DNA of 64,000 nucleotides from Meridianimarinicoccus aquatilis (lineage in GTDB: Bacteria; Pseudomonadota; Alphaproteobacteria; Rhodobacterales; Rhodobacteraceae), in NCBI RefSeq assembly GCF_004358675.1, contig NZ_SMZO01000013.1:1-64000 (forward strand), read 5' to 3'. The notes under the pieces are model-generated. The model did not search any database. It had not been told where the DNA came from and saw only the letters and a program-made list of their open reading frames with translations. Below, piece by piece: positions 29,176-37,993 of this stretch. Position 1 is the stretch's first letter, and each line of letters starts with the position of its first letter. A program made the position numbers and the translations under genes.

Positions 29176-29265
29176 TGGCGGAGAGACAGGGATTCGAACC
29201 CTGGAGACGGTTCCCCGCCTACACACTTTCCAGGCGTGCGCCTTCGACCACTCGGCCACCTCTCC
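29176..29265 (-). tRNA. tRNA-Ser (anticodon GGA)
   Basis: Read on the minus strand the gene starts GGAGAGGTGGCCGAGTGG and ends with the T-arm GGTTCGAATCC and an encoded CCA. The acceptor stem GGAGAGG pairs with the 3' end, the anticodon loop reads CTGGAAA, and a long variable arm typical of tRNA-Ser is present. Its 3' end faces the accessory cluster and the IS remnant, the usual orientation for island insertion at a tRNA. Confidence 0.95.
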
Positions 29266-29318
29266 GTGAGTGGCTTCTTATCCGTGTCACTTGGTGAAGG
29301 GCAAGAGGGGAAACACCG

Positions 29319-29349
29319 AAAAATGCCGCCCGGAGCAATCCCGGGCGGC
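29319..29349 (-). terminator. Rho-independent terminator of the VPLPA gene
   Basis: On the minus strand a 9-base-arm GC hairpin (GCCGCCCGG / CCGGGCGGC, 7-base loop) is followed by ATTTTTC. It lies 22 bases beyond the stop of the DUF4394 gene. Confidence 0.85.
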
Positions 29350-29370
29350 ACGTCGTGATAAACTCCACTC

Positions 29371-30309
29371 TTAGCCGCGACGGCGGCGCGCAAACCCAAG
29401 CGCGGCGAGCCCTGCAACCAGCATCGGCAAAGCTGCTGGCAGCGGCACAGCCGAAGGAGCGACAGCCAACCCGTTCAATGTGCCAAAGCTGCGATCCAAA
29501 GCGGTAACTTCAACCAGATTGATCCGCCCCATCATGTCCGCAATCAACGGCACCTCGTAAATGGATTGCCCGCCGGTCATACGTTCAGTCAAAAGTGCAT
29601 ACGCCGTGTTGTCACCTTCCATGAAAGACAGGATGTCGAACCCAATATCCTCGGTGATGTCAAAGGCCATGCCATCGAGATACAGATCACCGACCGTCTC
29701 AAGAGTACCGGCGTTATTGCCGAGGGTCGCAAGAATATCCCAATCGCTGTCAATCACGAACTGCGCTGTGCTTGTCGCGTTTGGAACGGCGTTGGTGTAG
29801 GCGTTCGCGACAATGTTCGGGTTTACACCCTCATTTTCGTCCCCAGGCACATAGGCAAGGGGTGTTTTCGGCTCAAGGGTCGGGGGCATTTTGTTGGGGA
29901 AGAAGACAATGTTTTCTTCTTCGGCCGTAACGATCCGCGCGGCATCCAGAACGTTGTTGAAATCAAAGCCCAGATCATCGTTGCTGGTCGTGCCAAGCGC
30001 TTCGACGATCTTTGTCGTGGCGCCGGTCTGGGGATCGATCAGATAGACCACGTCGTCTTCGTTGTCGTACCCGTAAAGCTGGCCGGTCTGAGGACGATAG
30101 GCGATTGAATCGAGCGACCGCAGCATACCGTTGAAATCAAGCGTAACGCCAGACGGCGTGCCCTGCCCCGGTGCCGCGAGTGTCACCAGTGTCTGACCTT
30201 CGTTGCCAAGCGAGTACACCACTGTGTTCGAACCGAACGTGGCCGCGCTCAGCGGGCTAGCGACCAATACAAAACATACTCCAGCAACTCGTGTGAAATG
30301 ACCTGTCAT
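29371..30309 (-). CDS. DUF4394 domain protein with VPLPA-type C-terminal sorting signal
   Basis: An exported protein of 312 residues: signal peptide (VAGVCFVLVASPLSAATFG), a beta-rich DUF4394-like body (VYSLGNEGQTLVTLAAPGQ; SIAYRPQTGQLYGYDNEDDV) and a C-terminal VPLPAALPMLVAGLAALGF helix followed by ARRRRG. That tripartite tail is the VPLPA-CTERM variant of PEP-CTERM sorting signals, expected to be processed by an exosortase-type enzyme. No exosortase is in the window. The ATG at 30309 starts the signal peptide, so the longer reading to 30477 is rejected. Confidence 0.85.
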   Translation of the reverse strand: MTGHFTRVAGVCFVLVASPLSAATFGSNTVVYSLGNEGQTLVTLAAPGQGTPSGVTLDFNGMLRSLDSIAYRPQTGQLYGYDNEDDVVYLIDPQTGATTKIVEALGTTSNDDLGFDFNNVLDAARIVTAEEENIVFFPNKMPPTLEPKTPLAYVPGDENEGVNPNIVANAYTNAVPNATSTAQFVIDSDWDILATLGNNAGTLETVGDLYLDGMAFDITEDIGFDILSFMEGDNTAYALLTERMTGGQSIYEVPLIADMMGRINLVEVTALDRSFGTLNGLAVAPSAVPLPAALPMLVAGLAALGFARRRRG

Positions 30310-30424
30310 CTTTTGATTTCCCTGTTGTTGACGATCCCCAGCGTGAAGCGAGGATGTTGAAGTCACGGGGCTCAGACAGAATAGTTTCACATGCGTAAAT
30401 TTTTTTGTTGGCGGAGCGCAATTT

Positions 30425-32872
30425 TCAGGTGGACTCGCCGTCGCCGTCCCCATCCGCTTCACCCCCGGGCACCTCATCGGCCTGCATTGGCTTTGGCGGT
30501 GACGCAGGGGCTTTCGGCACGTTCGGTGCCGCGGCGGCCAGCGTTTCGGGGTTTCTCAACCAGACATCGCGCTGCGCAAACGGTATCTCGATATTTTCCT
30601 CGGTAAACCGAGCGGCGATCTCGTGGTTTAAGTCGGACTTGACCGCCAGCAGGAAGTTCACGTCGCGCAGGATCGCCCGGATCTCAAAATCGAGCGAATC
30701 CGCTCCGAAGCCAATGAAAAGGATCGAAGGCGGTGGCGAGATGACGATCATGGGGTGGGCATTGGCGATTTCCGACAAGATACCTTCGACGCGGCGCGTA
30801 TCGGTCCCATAGGCGACCCCCACAGGGACAATCACCCGGCCGATGGAATTGCCTTTCGTCCAGTTGGTCACGACCCCCGAAACAAGGTCCGCGTTTGGAA
30901 CAATCACGCTGGTCTTGTCAAAGGTTTCAATGCGTGTTGCCCGAACAGAAATGGATCGAACATGGCCCATTACCCCACCGACCTCGATCCAGTCGCCTTC
31001 CGCAACCGGCCGTTCGATCAACAAGATGATCCCGGACACAAAGTTCGACACGATCGTCTGTAGACCAAAACCAATGCCAACCGCCAAGGCACTGGCAAAG
31101 ATGGCAAACGACGACATGTCGATGCCAGCGGTGGTTATGGCGGCAATTGCTGCCAAGAAAATACCAAGATAGCTGACGCCAGATACGATGGCCGTACGCG
31201 CCCCGATATCCAGTTTGGTCTTTGGAAGAATGGAGTTGCGAAGTCCGCCCTGAATCAGCCGGGTGATCATGTATCCGAAGGCAAAAACCAAAAGAAACGT
31301 GAAAAACTCGGTCGGCGAAATACGCACATCGCCAATCATGAACCCGCCCCGAACTTGCGCCCAAAGCTCCGTAAGGTCGGTGACGCGTGCGCCCCACATC
31401 AAGGCGATGGCCGGAAGGGAAAGCACCACCAGCAGAGCACCAATCAGGGTTGGAACAAGGCTGTCCTCTACACGGGCCTGCGACTCAAGTGGCTCATCGC
31501 GATGGGTCTGATGCACGATGGCGGCATACATGTCGGCAAACCCGCGTTGCGTAAGTGCCAAAAATCCAAACAGAAAGAATGTTCCCGCCGCAGGGTAAAT
31601 CACCTGCCGCGCCAAGACGACGTAACCAGCCAGCCCCGCCAGAACCGCCACAAGCGACGCGATCATCCCAATCAACGCGACGACGGACACCACTGTGTTG
31701 ACGAAGGCGCGATCATCTTCCTCTACTTGGGATGCAGACACCGACCGGCGGAAAAACCGTGCCATCCGAAAAAGCCCAACAGCGGTAATGATACTCAGGA
31801 TGAAACCGGAGTAGGCAGAGGCCCTATCGTCCACCGACAGTCTTTGCTCGAGTACCTGTATTCCTTGATACAAGGACAGCGTCACAACCATCATGAACGC
31901 GGTGCGGCGCGCCTTGGGCAACATCTTCGGCGACAACAGCAACGGGCTGTTCTCTGGCTCATCCCATGGGAAAAGCCGCGCCACGAGCCAAGTTCCCAGG
32001 ATCATAGCGAACCCAAACGCCACCACAGCCAAGAGAACCGTGCTTCCGGTTGGCCCAAAAATCCCGGTCAATTGCAACGCGGCGACCAGCAGGCTCAACC
32101 CAATCCACGGCAGAGCAAGCTGGGCCACCACGTTCAAGAGGTTAAGAAGCTTGCGCGGAACGGGTTTGCGGATGCCGTGGATGCTTTTAGCAAGTCTGTT
32201 CGACCAATATCGACTGCGGAACAACATCAGTGCGCCCGCAATCAATGACAGTCCGGCAGATGGAAGGTTGCCGATGATTTTGCTTCTGGTTTCGTCGTTC
32301 GACAGACGGGAATAGATCTCTGTCGGCACGTCGAGGGCGATCTGTTTCAGTTCGGCAAGAGGCTCTTCCCAATTCAGCGGATTGACCGGCAAGGGAAACC
32401 GCTCAAGGATCAACCGCGTTTGGCGCGCCCTCAATTCTGCGTCGATATCGCTAACGATTTCATCAGCTTCGGCAAAAGCTTCGGTCGCGCGCAGGGATGG
32501 CGCACGCAACCGCGAGAGTTCCTCTTCCAACGAAGCACGCCGGGCTTGCACCTCTTCCGCTTCAGTTTCGCCTTCCGCGGGCTCCGGACCTAAAGTGTCA
32601 AGCTGGCGTCGGACCCGTTCCAGTTGTGTTTGGTTGGCGCTTTCTTCCTCTTGGAATTTGTCCCGAAACGCAACAACTTCAACGCGGAGCCGTTCCAACG
32701 TCTGCTCATTGGCGACATCGGCCTCAAGAATCCGGTCGACCCGCTGCACCATCGATTCCCACTGATCCATGTAGGCATCGTCTAACGCCAGCGCTGCCCC
32801 ACCGATTGGAATTAGCAGGCACGAGAACAGTAGCGCGAGCCAGCTCGCGCGCAGGGTCGAAATAAGGGTCAT
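30425..32872 (-). CDS. Large mechanosensitive ion channel (MscS family, DUF3772-type N-terminus)
   Basis: An 815-residue channel. It has a signal peptide (LALLFSCLLIPIGGAALALD), a periplasmic coiled-coil region rich in Glu and Arg (about 30-160), about eight further membrane segments, then the MscS pore helix and beta domain near residues 585-680 (FAIFASALAVGIGFGLQTIV; IVPNADLVSGVVTNWT). The acidic C-terminal tail ends in repeated DGDGD. It opens under membrane tension to relieve osmotic shock. The ATG at 32872 lies 5 bases after the cysK stop, so the two genes are cotranscribed. Confidence 0.92.
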   Translation of the reverse strand: MTLISTLRASWLALLFSCLLIPIGGAALALDDAYMDQWESMVQRVDRILEADVANEQTLERLRVEVVAFRDKFQEEESANQTQLERVRRQLDTLGPEPAEGETEAEEVQARRASLEEELSRLRAPSLRATEAFAEADEIVSDIDAELRARQTRLILERFPLPVNPLNWEEPLAELKQIALDVPTEIYSRLSNDETRSKIIGNLPSAGLSLIAGALMLFRSRYWSNRLAKSIHGIRKPVPRKLLNLLNVVAQLALPWIGLSLLVAALQLTGIFGPTGSTVLLAVVAFGFAMILGTWLVARLFPWDEPENSPLLLSPKMLPKARRTAFMMVVTLSLYQGIQVLEQRLSVDDRASAYSGFILSIITAVGLFRMARFFRRSVSASQVEEDDRAFVNTVVSVVALIGMIASLVAVLAGLAGYVVLARQVIYPAAGTFFLFGFLALTQRGFADMYAAIVHQTHRDEPLESQARVEDSLVPTLIGALLVVLSLPAIALMWGARVTDLTELWAQVRGGFMIGDVRISPTEFFTFLLVFAFGYMITRLIQGGLRNSILPKTKLDIGARTAIVSGVSYLGIFLAAIAAITTAGIDMSSFAIFASALAVGIGFGLQTIVSNFVSGIILLIERPVAEGDWIEVGGVMGHVRSISVRATRIETFDKTSVIVPNADLVSGVVTNWTKGNSIGRVIVPVGVAYGTDTRRVEGILSEIANAHPMIVISPPPSILFIGFGADSLDFEIRAILRDVNFLLAVKSDLNHEIAARFTEENIEIPFAQRDVWLRNPETLAAAAPNVPKAPASPPKPMQADEVPGGEADGDGDGEST

Positions 32873-32877
32873 TTTTC

Positions 32878-33909
32878 TCAGTCTTCGAAAACGGTTGGCA
32901 AGTTGGCGTCGTGCCGTTCCAACCAACTTGGAATCGGCAAGCCCTTCTCTTTCAGGAATACCGGATTATAAAGCTTGGATTGGTACCGTGTCCCGTAGTC
33001 ACACAGGATCGTGACAATCGTGTGTCCGGGTCCAAGCTCACGCGCCATGCGCACGGCGCCCGCAATGTTGATCCCCGACGAGCCACCAAGGCACAAGCCC
33101 TCCTCGGCCAAAAGGTCAAACACAATCGGCAACGCTTCGGCATCCGGGATGCGGTAAGCGTGGTCCGGCTTGAACCCTTCGAGGTTGGCAGTTATCCGCC
33201 CCTGCCCGATCCCTTCGGTGATGGACCCACCTTCGGATTTCAATTCGCCCTCGGTGTAGAAGCTATACAACGCAGCACCTTCGGGGTCCGCCAGACCAAT
33301 CTTGACGCCCTTTGGCTGCAAGGCTTCGGCAACACCCGCAACTGTGCCTCCAGAGCCGACAGCACAGATGAAGCCGTCGACTTTGCCGCCTGTCTGTTCC
33401 CAAATTTCTGGGCCAGTGGTTTCCACATGTGCTTGCCGGTTGGCAACGTTGTCGAACTGATTTGCCCAAATCGCCCCGTTCGGGGCCGTTTTGGCCAACT
33501 CTTCTGCCAATCGCCCGGAGTAGCGAACATAGTTGTTAGGGTTGCGATACGGCGCTGCGGGAACCTGAACCAATTCCGCCCCAGCCAGGCGGATCATGTC
33601 TTTCTTTTCCTGGCTCTGGGTTTCCGGGATCACGATCACCGTCTTGAACCCCATGGAACAGCCAACCAGCGCCAGACCGATGCCCGTGTTGCCCGCCGTG
33701 CCTTCGACAATCGTGCCCCCCGGTTTCAACGCCCCGCGCGCCACCGCATCGCGAATTATATACAACGCCGCGCGATCTTTTACGGACTGGCCCGGGTTCA
33801 TGAACTCGGCCTTGCCGAGGATCTCGCAACCGGTTTCGTCGCTCACCTTGTTCAGGCGGATAAGCGGGGTGTTTCCGACGGCAGAGGCAAGGTCGTTGTA
33901 AATTGTCAT
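32878..33909 (-). CDS. cysK: Cysteine synthase A (O-acetylserine sulfhydrylase)
   Basis: PLP enzyme making cysteine from O-acetylserine and sulfide. The 343-residue protein carries the PLP lysine in NPGQSVKDRAALYIIRDA (near residue 44), the substrate loop EGTAGNTGIGLALVG (near 69) and the phosphate-binding GSGGTVAGVAEAL (near 185). In Rhodobacter sphaeroides cysK lies next to trgAB, and both contribute to tellurite resistance; here it follows trgB by 58 bases and precedes the MscS gene. The variant C-terminus (LERHDANLPTVFED) is longer than that of enterobacterial CysK. Confidence 0.93.
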   Translation of the reverse strand: MTIYNDLASAVGNTPLIRLNKVSDETGCEILGKAEFMNPGQSVKDRAALYIIRDAVARGALKPGGTIVEGTAGNTGIGLALVGCSMGFKTVIVIPETQSQEKKDMIRLAGAELVQVPAAPYRNPNNYVRYSGRLAEELAKTAPNGAIWANQFDNVANRQAHVETTGPEIWEQTGGKVDGFICAVGSGGTVAGVAEALQPKGVKIGLADPEGAALYSFYTEGELKSEGGSITEGIGQGRITANLEGFKPDHAYRIPDAEALPIVFDLLAEEGLCLGGSSGINIAGAVRMARELGPGHTIVTILCDYGTRYQSKLYNPVFLKEKGLPIPSWLERHDANLPTVFED

Positions 33910-33967
33910 GGCGTTCTCTCCGGGGTGGCGCGTGGTTCAGCCTGTCTAGGCACCGACGCGCCGGGAT

Positions 33968-34984
33968 TCAACCAGACTGGCGAAGCCTGCTATGATTAAG
34001 CTCTAACCAAAACACGGAAAGCTGCAAGGTTCCGACTGGCGCACGCCCTTCAGCAATCAACGCCAAAAGCTCGGTTCGCGGCATGATATGCCCACGAATA
34101 TCTTCGCCCTCTGTCGCAAGGCCACCCAGACCGGCGGCACTCTCTGGCAGATCGGCAATGCCGATATAGCTATAGATGTATTCCGAAAACGCGCCGGTCG
34201 TCGGGTAATAGTCAGCAACCGCATGCAGGGCGCTCAGTTTCAGACCCGCCTCTTCCCATGTTTCCTTGTGCGCGGTGTCTTCCGGTGTATCGCCCGGCTC
34301 AATTCGCCCGGCTACCGGTTCCGGCAACCAAGGCGACGGATCAGCACGACCAATGGGCGAGACACGCACCTGTTCCACTACCAACACGCAATCGCGCACT
34401 GGATCATAGGGCAACACCGTCACAGCATCGGCAGCGATAAAACAAGCACGGTCCAAGGGGCCGCTATCCGTTCCATCAAACCGGTCATGCGAATAGACAT
34501 AGTCCTCAACGGCGAAATACCGCGCATAAGGGCGTTTGGTGGACTGAATATTCAGATTGCTCTCGTCAAAACCGCCCAGTGATTTGCGCGGCGTTGTCCG
34601 CGCCCGCACACGTGCATCGGCGCGCGCCCAGATCATGTTCAACCGAGATTGCGCCTCTGAACTGTTTTGCACCCCCAACAGATCGACGATTTCACTCACG
34701 GCTTCACGCCAGATCGAAAGCCAGCGCGGGGCAAACGGTTCTGCAAAAACCCGGCCACCCAGTTCGGCACCTGTCAACGCCACCCTTTGCACATCCCCAA
34801 CGGCTTCTGGAAGCGCCGCATGAACTGCTGCGTAAAAGATCAGCCGCTCTTGGGCATCGCCTTCGGGCAGATCGACCACTATCCCCCCGCCGTCATGCGA
34901 AGCCCACACTTCTTCAAGCGCAAGGCCGGTTACAGCTTGAAAAAGCGTTGGATCATCAAAAGGGGTCATCAACAGGAAGGGCAT
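33968..34984 (-). CDS. trgB: TrgB-like NUDIX hydrolase (tellurite resistance-associated)
   Basis: A 338-residue protein with an N-terminal gamma-glutamylcyclotransferase-like/TrgB domain and a C-terminal NUDIX domain of ADP-ribose pyrophosphatase type. The Nudix box reads GRIEPGDTPEDTAHKETWEE then AGL, with Asp for the first Glu and Lys for the usual Arg. The ATG at 34984 follows GGAG and is preferred over one at 35005. Together with cysK downstream the order matches the Rhodobacter trgB-cysK locus; trgA is not present here. Confidence 0.85.
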   Translation of the reverse strand: MPFLLMTPFDDPTLFQAVTGLALEEVWASHDGGGIVVDLPEGDAQERLIFYAAVHAALPEAVGDVQRVALTGAELGGRVFAEPFAPRWLSIWREAVSEIVDLLGVQNSSEAQSRLNMIWARADARVRARTTPRKSLGGFDESNLNIQSTKRPYARYFAVEDYVYSHDRFDGTDSGPLDRACFIAADAVTVLPYDPVRDCVLVVEQVRVSPIGRADPSPWLPEPVAGRIEPGDTPEDTAHKETWEEAGLKLSALHAVADYYPTTGAFSEYIYSYIGIADLPESAAGLGGLATEGEDIRGHIMPRTELLALIAEGRAPVGTLQLSVFWLELNHSRLRQSG

Positions 34985-35062
34985 GGTAAACTCCGGGAAC
35001 TGCACGCCTTCCTTCGCAAATCGCCGCCCGTTTGGCCATTGGATACCGGAAGTTGCGGGTCG

Positions 35063-36274
35063 TCAGATTGGCGCACGCACAGTGATTTGCGTCACGTCAC
35101 AAACGCCGGACCGAAACGCTGCAGCGCAGGACGTGAGATAGTAATCCCACATGCGCTTGAACCTGTCGTCAAATTCCATTTTCGCCACGTCTTCCCACCG
35201 AGCGTTGAACGTGTCGGACCAGCGTCGCAGTGTTTGGCTATAGCTGTCGCCAAATTCGACAGAGCCAGCAACACTGAGGCCCACTGCTTCGACCTCGCGG
35301 CGCAAAACCGATGGGCTGGGAAGCATACCTCCCGGAAAAATGTACTTCTGAATGAAGTCCACTTGCTTGCGATAGCCTTCGAACCGGTCATCCTCAACTG
35401 TGATGATTTGCAAGGTCGCGGCCTTGCCGGGTTTGAGCCGATCGCGAAGCGCCTTGAAGTAGACTGGCCAGTAACGTTCCCCGACAGCTTCGAACATCTC
35501 GATAGACGCGATCCCGTCATATTTGCCGGTCTCATCGCGATAGTCCTGCAACTTGATATCAACCTTGTCTGACAGCCCTGCGGCGGCGACACGGGCAGTG
35601 GCGAAATCAAATTGCTCGCGGCTGATCGTAAGGCCCGTGACCTTAAGCCCCCGCTCGCGCGCCGCGTATTCCGCAAACCCGCCCCAGCCGCAGCCGATTT
35701 CCAACACGTGATCACCGGGCACAGCCCCCATTAGATCGACCATGCTGGCGTACTTCGCTGTCTGCGCCGCCTCCAGGCTTTCCTGACCGGTTTGGAAAAT
35801 CGCAGACGAATAGGTCATCGTCTCATCCAGCCACAACTTATAGAAATCATTCCCCAAATCGTAATGATGCGAGATGTTCTTGCGCGCCTGACGTTTGGAA
35901 TTGGACTGCAACCAAAACCGCAACCGTTCATAGGCCCGCACAAGCGCGACACCTGGATACCCGTCCAGCATGTGGTCCGCTTCATCATGTACAAGATCCA
36001 TGAACGCCTGAAGATCCGGCGAGGACCACCATCCATCCATATACGCTTCGGAAAAGCCCAGATCTCCGTCTCGGAGCATTCTTGAAAAAAGATCGCCGTT
36101 ATGGACTGTCACTGCAGCCACCGGGCCAGGGTCCTTCCCTTCGGCGCGAAAAACACGGCCATCCGGCAAAGTGATGTCCAACCGCCCAGCGCGAATGCTC
36201 AGGGCTTGAGCAAAGACAGATGCGAAGTAACGTGGCAGACCCTCTTGGCCTTCAGTGCTGGTCAATATTGTCAT
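35063..36274 (-). CDS. cfa: Cyclopropane-fatty-acyl-phospholipid synthase
   Basis: SAM-dependent enzyme of 403 residues that adds a methylene to unsaturated phospholipid acyl chains. The N-terminal domain ends in NISHHYDLGNDFYKLWLDE, a family hallmark. The SAM-binding motif VLEIGCGWGGFAEYAARERG lies near residue 195, and IEMFEAVGERYWPVYF near 260 holds the catalytic glutamate region. It lies 66 bases downstream of the photolyase and 78 bases upstream of trgB. In rhodobacters cfa and photolyase genes belong to oxidative/photo-stress responses (from memory). Confidence 0.94.
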   Translation of the reverse strand: MTILTSTEGQEGLPRYFASVFAQALSIRAGRLDITLPDGRVFRAEGKDPGPVAAVTVHNGDLFSRMLRDGDLGFSEAYMDGWWSSPDLQAFMDLVHDEADHMLDGYPGVALVRAYERLRFWLQSNSKRQARKNISHHYDLGNDFYKLWLDETMTYSSAIFQTGQESLEAAQTAKYASMVDLMGAVPGDHVLEIGCGWGGFAEYAARERGLKVTGLTISREQFDFATARVAAAGLSDKVDIKLQDYRDETGKYDGIASIEMFEAVGERYWPVYFKALRDRLKPGKAATLQIITVEDDRFEGYRKQVDFIQKYIFPGGMLPSPSVLRREVEAVGLSVAGSVEFGDSYSQTLRRWSDTFNARWEDVAKMEFDDRFKRMWDYYLTSCAAAFRSGVCDVTQITVRAPI

Positions 36275-36340
36275 TTTTGTTTTTGTGCCTGCTGTGTTGG
36301 GGTGCCGCAGACACGCAGCAACCCTCTTGTTGGTTTCAAA

Positions 36341-37762
36341 TCATGAATGTCGGTTTTGGTACGCGTCAAGAGCGCGCCGCCTGCCATCTTCGGCGCTCAC
36401 GACCGGGTCTGGGTATGTGTCATTCGCAGACAGACCCCAACTTTGGGGGATCGCATCAAAGAACGCGCTCGCGAGTGGATCAGGGTTCGACCGGCCTTCC
36501 GCGATCCAGCGCCCCTCATACACACGATTTCGGTCAAATTTGTCCAACTGCGTTACAGGGTTGAAAACGCGAAAATACGGCGACGCGTCTGGCCCGCTGC
36601 CTGCGACCCACTGCCAGCCCATTGCATTGGATGCCGGATCCCAATCGCGCAATGTGTCGGCGAACCAATCAAGCCCAATCTTCCAATGGCTCATCAAATG
36701 TTTGCACAGATACGAGCCGACGATCATGCGGCCCCGGTTATGCATATTTCCGGTGACGTACAACTCGCGCATCGCAGCATCGACAAAACGGATGCCGGTA
36801 CGTCCTTGTTGCCACGCGCGGACATGTGGGTGGCTGGCATCTTCATTCCAAGGAAAGGCATCCCACTCAGATCGCCAGTTGCGCGTTGTGATCTGCGGCG
36901 TGTGATAGGAAAGGTGATGGGCAAAATCACGCCAAACGAGTTCCTTGAGAAAGGTTTCAGCCCCGGACTTTCCTTGCCGCATCGCCTCTAGCCCGGCATG
37001 CCAACAGGTTCTTGCACTGATCTCGCCGAGCGTCAGGTTCTCGCTGAGCAAAGATGTCCCTGTCTTGCCGGGTATATCGCGTGCCTGCGCATAATCGTCC
37101 ACGCCGTGCGCCATAAATGCCCCAAGCCGACCCTGCGCTGCCCGCTCGCCAATTGTAAAATGAGGGCGGACAATTTCGGCTCCCCGATGCATCGGCGCAT
37201 CCAATGCCCAATCCGCAAGATCGTCACTCGCAGGCCAGTCCGACGGCGCAGGGATCGTCCCGGGCGTCGAAAGGGGCTCCGACAATTCGCGGTTCTGAAC
37301 CGAACGCCAAAACGGAGTGTAGACCCGATAGAACCCACCGGTCTTGGTCTCAACTGTCCACGGGTCGAACAGGACGTGCCCAGTCTTGCGGATTACCTCT
37401 AGCCCATCTTCCTCCAGCGCGTCGCGAACCTTTTCATCCCGGTTCTTGGCATCCGGATCAACAAGCACGGACCAGACAACGCTCCGGGCACCAGTCTCGC
37501 GTGCGATTTGCCGAAGTGTGGTTAACGCATCGCCGCGCCGCAGAACCAGCCGCGACCCCCGATCTTCGAGTGCCCCGGCGAGCGCGTCGGCTCCCAGACC
37601 CATTCGCCACCGCGGCACAACACCATAGCTGTCATGGACCTCGTCCATAATGAACACGGGAATAATCGGGCCGCCACGTTCAATCGCGGCGCACAAGGCG
37701 GGGTTGTCTGCGAGCCGCATGTCGCGGCGTATCCACCAGATCGTCGGTGCGGTTTCACTCAT
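36341..37762 (-). CDS. phrB: Deoxyribodipyrimidine photolyase (CPD class I)
   Basis: Light-driven repair of cyclobutane pyrimidine dimers. The 473-residue protein has an N-terminal antenna domain (TIWWIRRDMRLADNPALCAA) and a C-terminal FAD domain with TGIRFVDAAMRELYVTGNMH, NRGRMIVGSYLCKHLMSHWK and MGWQWVAGSGPDASPYFRVF. The conserved tryptophans of the electron-transfer chain appear in these segments. First gene of the minus-strand run phrB-cfa-trgB-cysK-mscS. Confidence 0.94.
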   Translation of the reverse strand: MSETAPTIWWIRRDMRLADNPALCAAIERGGPIIPVFIMDEVHDSYGVVPRWRMGLGADALAGALEDRGSRLVLRRGDALTTLRQIARETGARSVVWSVLVDPDAKNRDEKVRDALEEDGLEVIRKTGHVLFDPWTVETKTGGFYRVYTPFWRSVQNRELSEPLSTPGTIPAPSDWPASDDLADWALDAPMHRGAEIVRPHFTIGERAAQGRLGAFMAHGVDDYAQARDIPGKTGTSLLSENLTLGEISARTCWHAGLEAMRQGKSGAETFLKELVWRDFAHHLSYHTPQITTRNWRSEWDAFPWNEDASHPHVRAWQQGRTGIRFVDAAMRELYVTGNMHNRGRMIVGSYLCKHLMSHWKIGLDWFADTLRDWDPASNAMGWQWVAGSGPDASPYFRVFNPVTQLDKFDRNRVYEGRWIAEGRSNPDPLASAFFDAIPQSWGLSANDTYPDPVVSAEDGRRRALDAYQNRHS

Positions 37763-37993
37763 AATTCTATTGGACAGTCCTGTTTATCAGTGATCAACCT
37801 AGTCCAAAGCGCATCGCGTCAAGCGCAAAGCGGCTGCCGATTGGCCTTTATGGTGCTATTCCGACCTGCATGACGCGCTGCCAGACGAAAGAACACTCCT
37901 AAAAGCTCTTTTTTCAGCGCAACGGGCAGCAAACCAGTCAAGCTGGCCGCATCGCCCGGTGGGCGGTTCAAACCATCGCCAAAAGGGAAAGCG

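Noticed and set aside
29176-29200. Attachment-site repeat for an island at tRNA-Ser
   Set aside because: By eye I could not find a second copy of the tRNA 3' end in the window, and no integrase is present; a computed repeat search would be needed.
37763-37810. Possible RpoE/singlet-oxygen promoter (TGATC element) upstream of the photolyase
   Set aside because: A TGATCA is present on the minus strand, but no convincing -10 lies at the proper distance.
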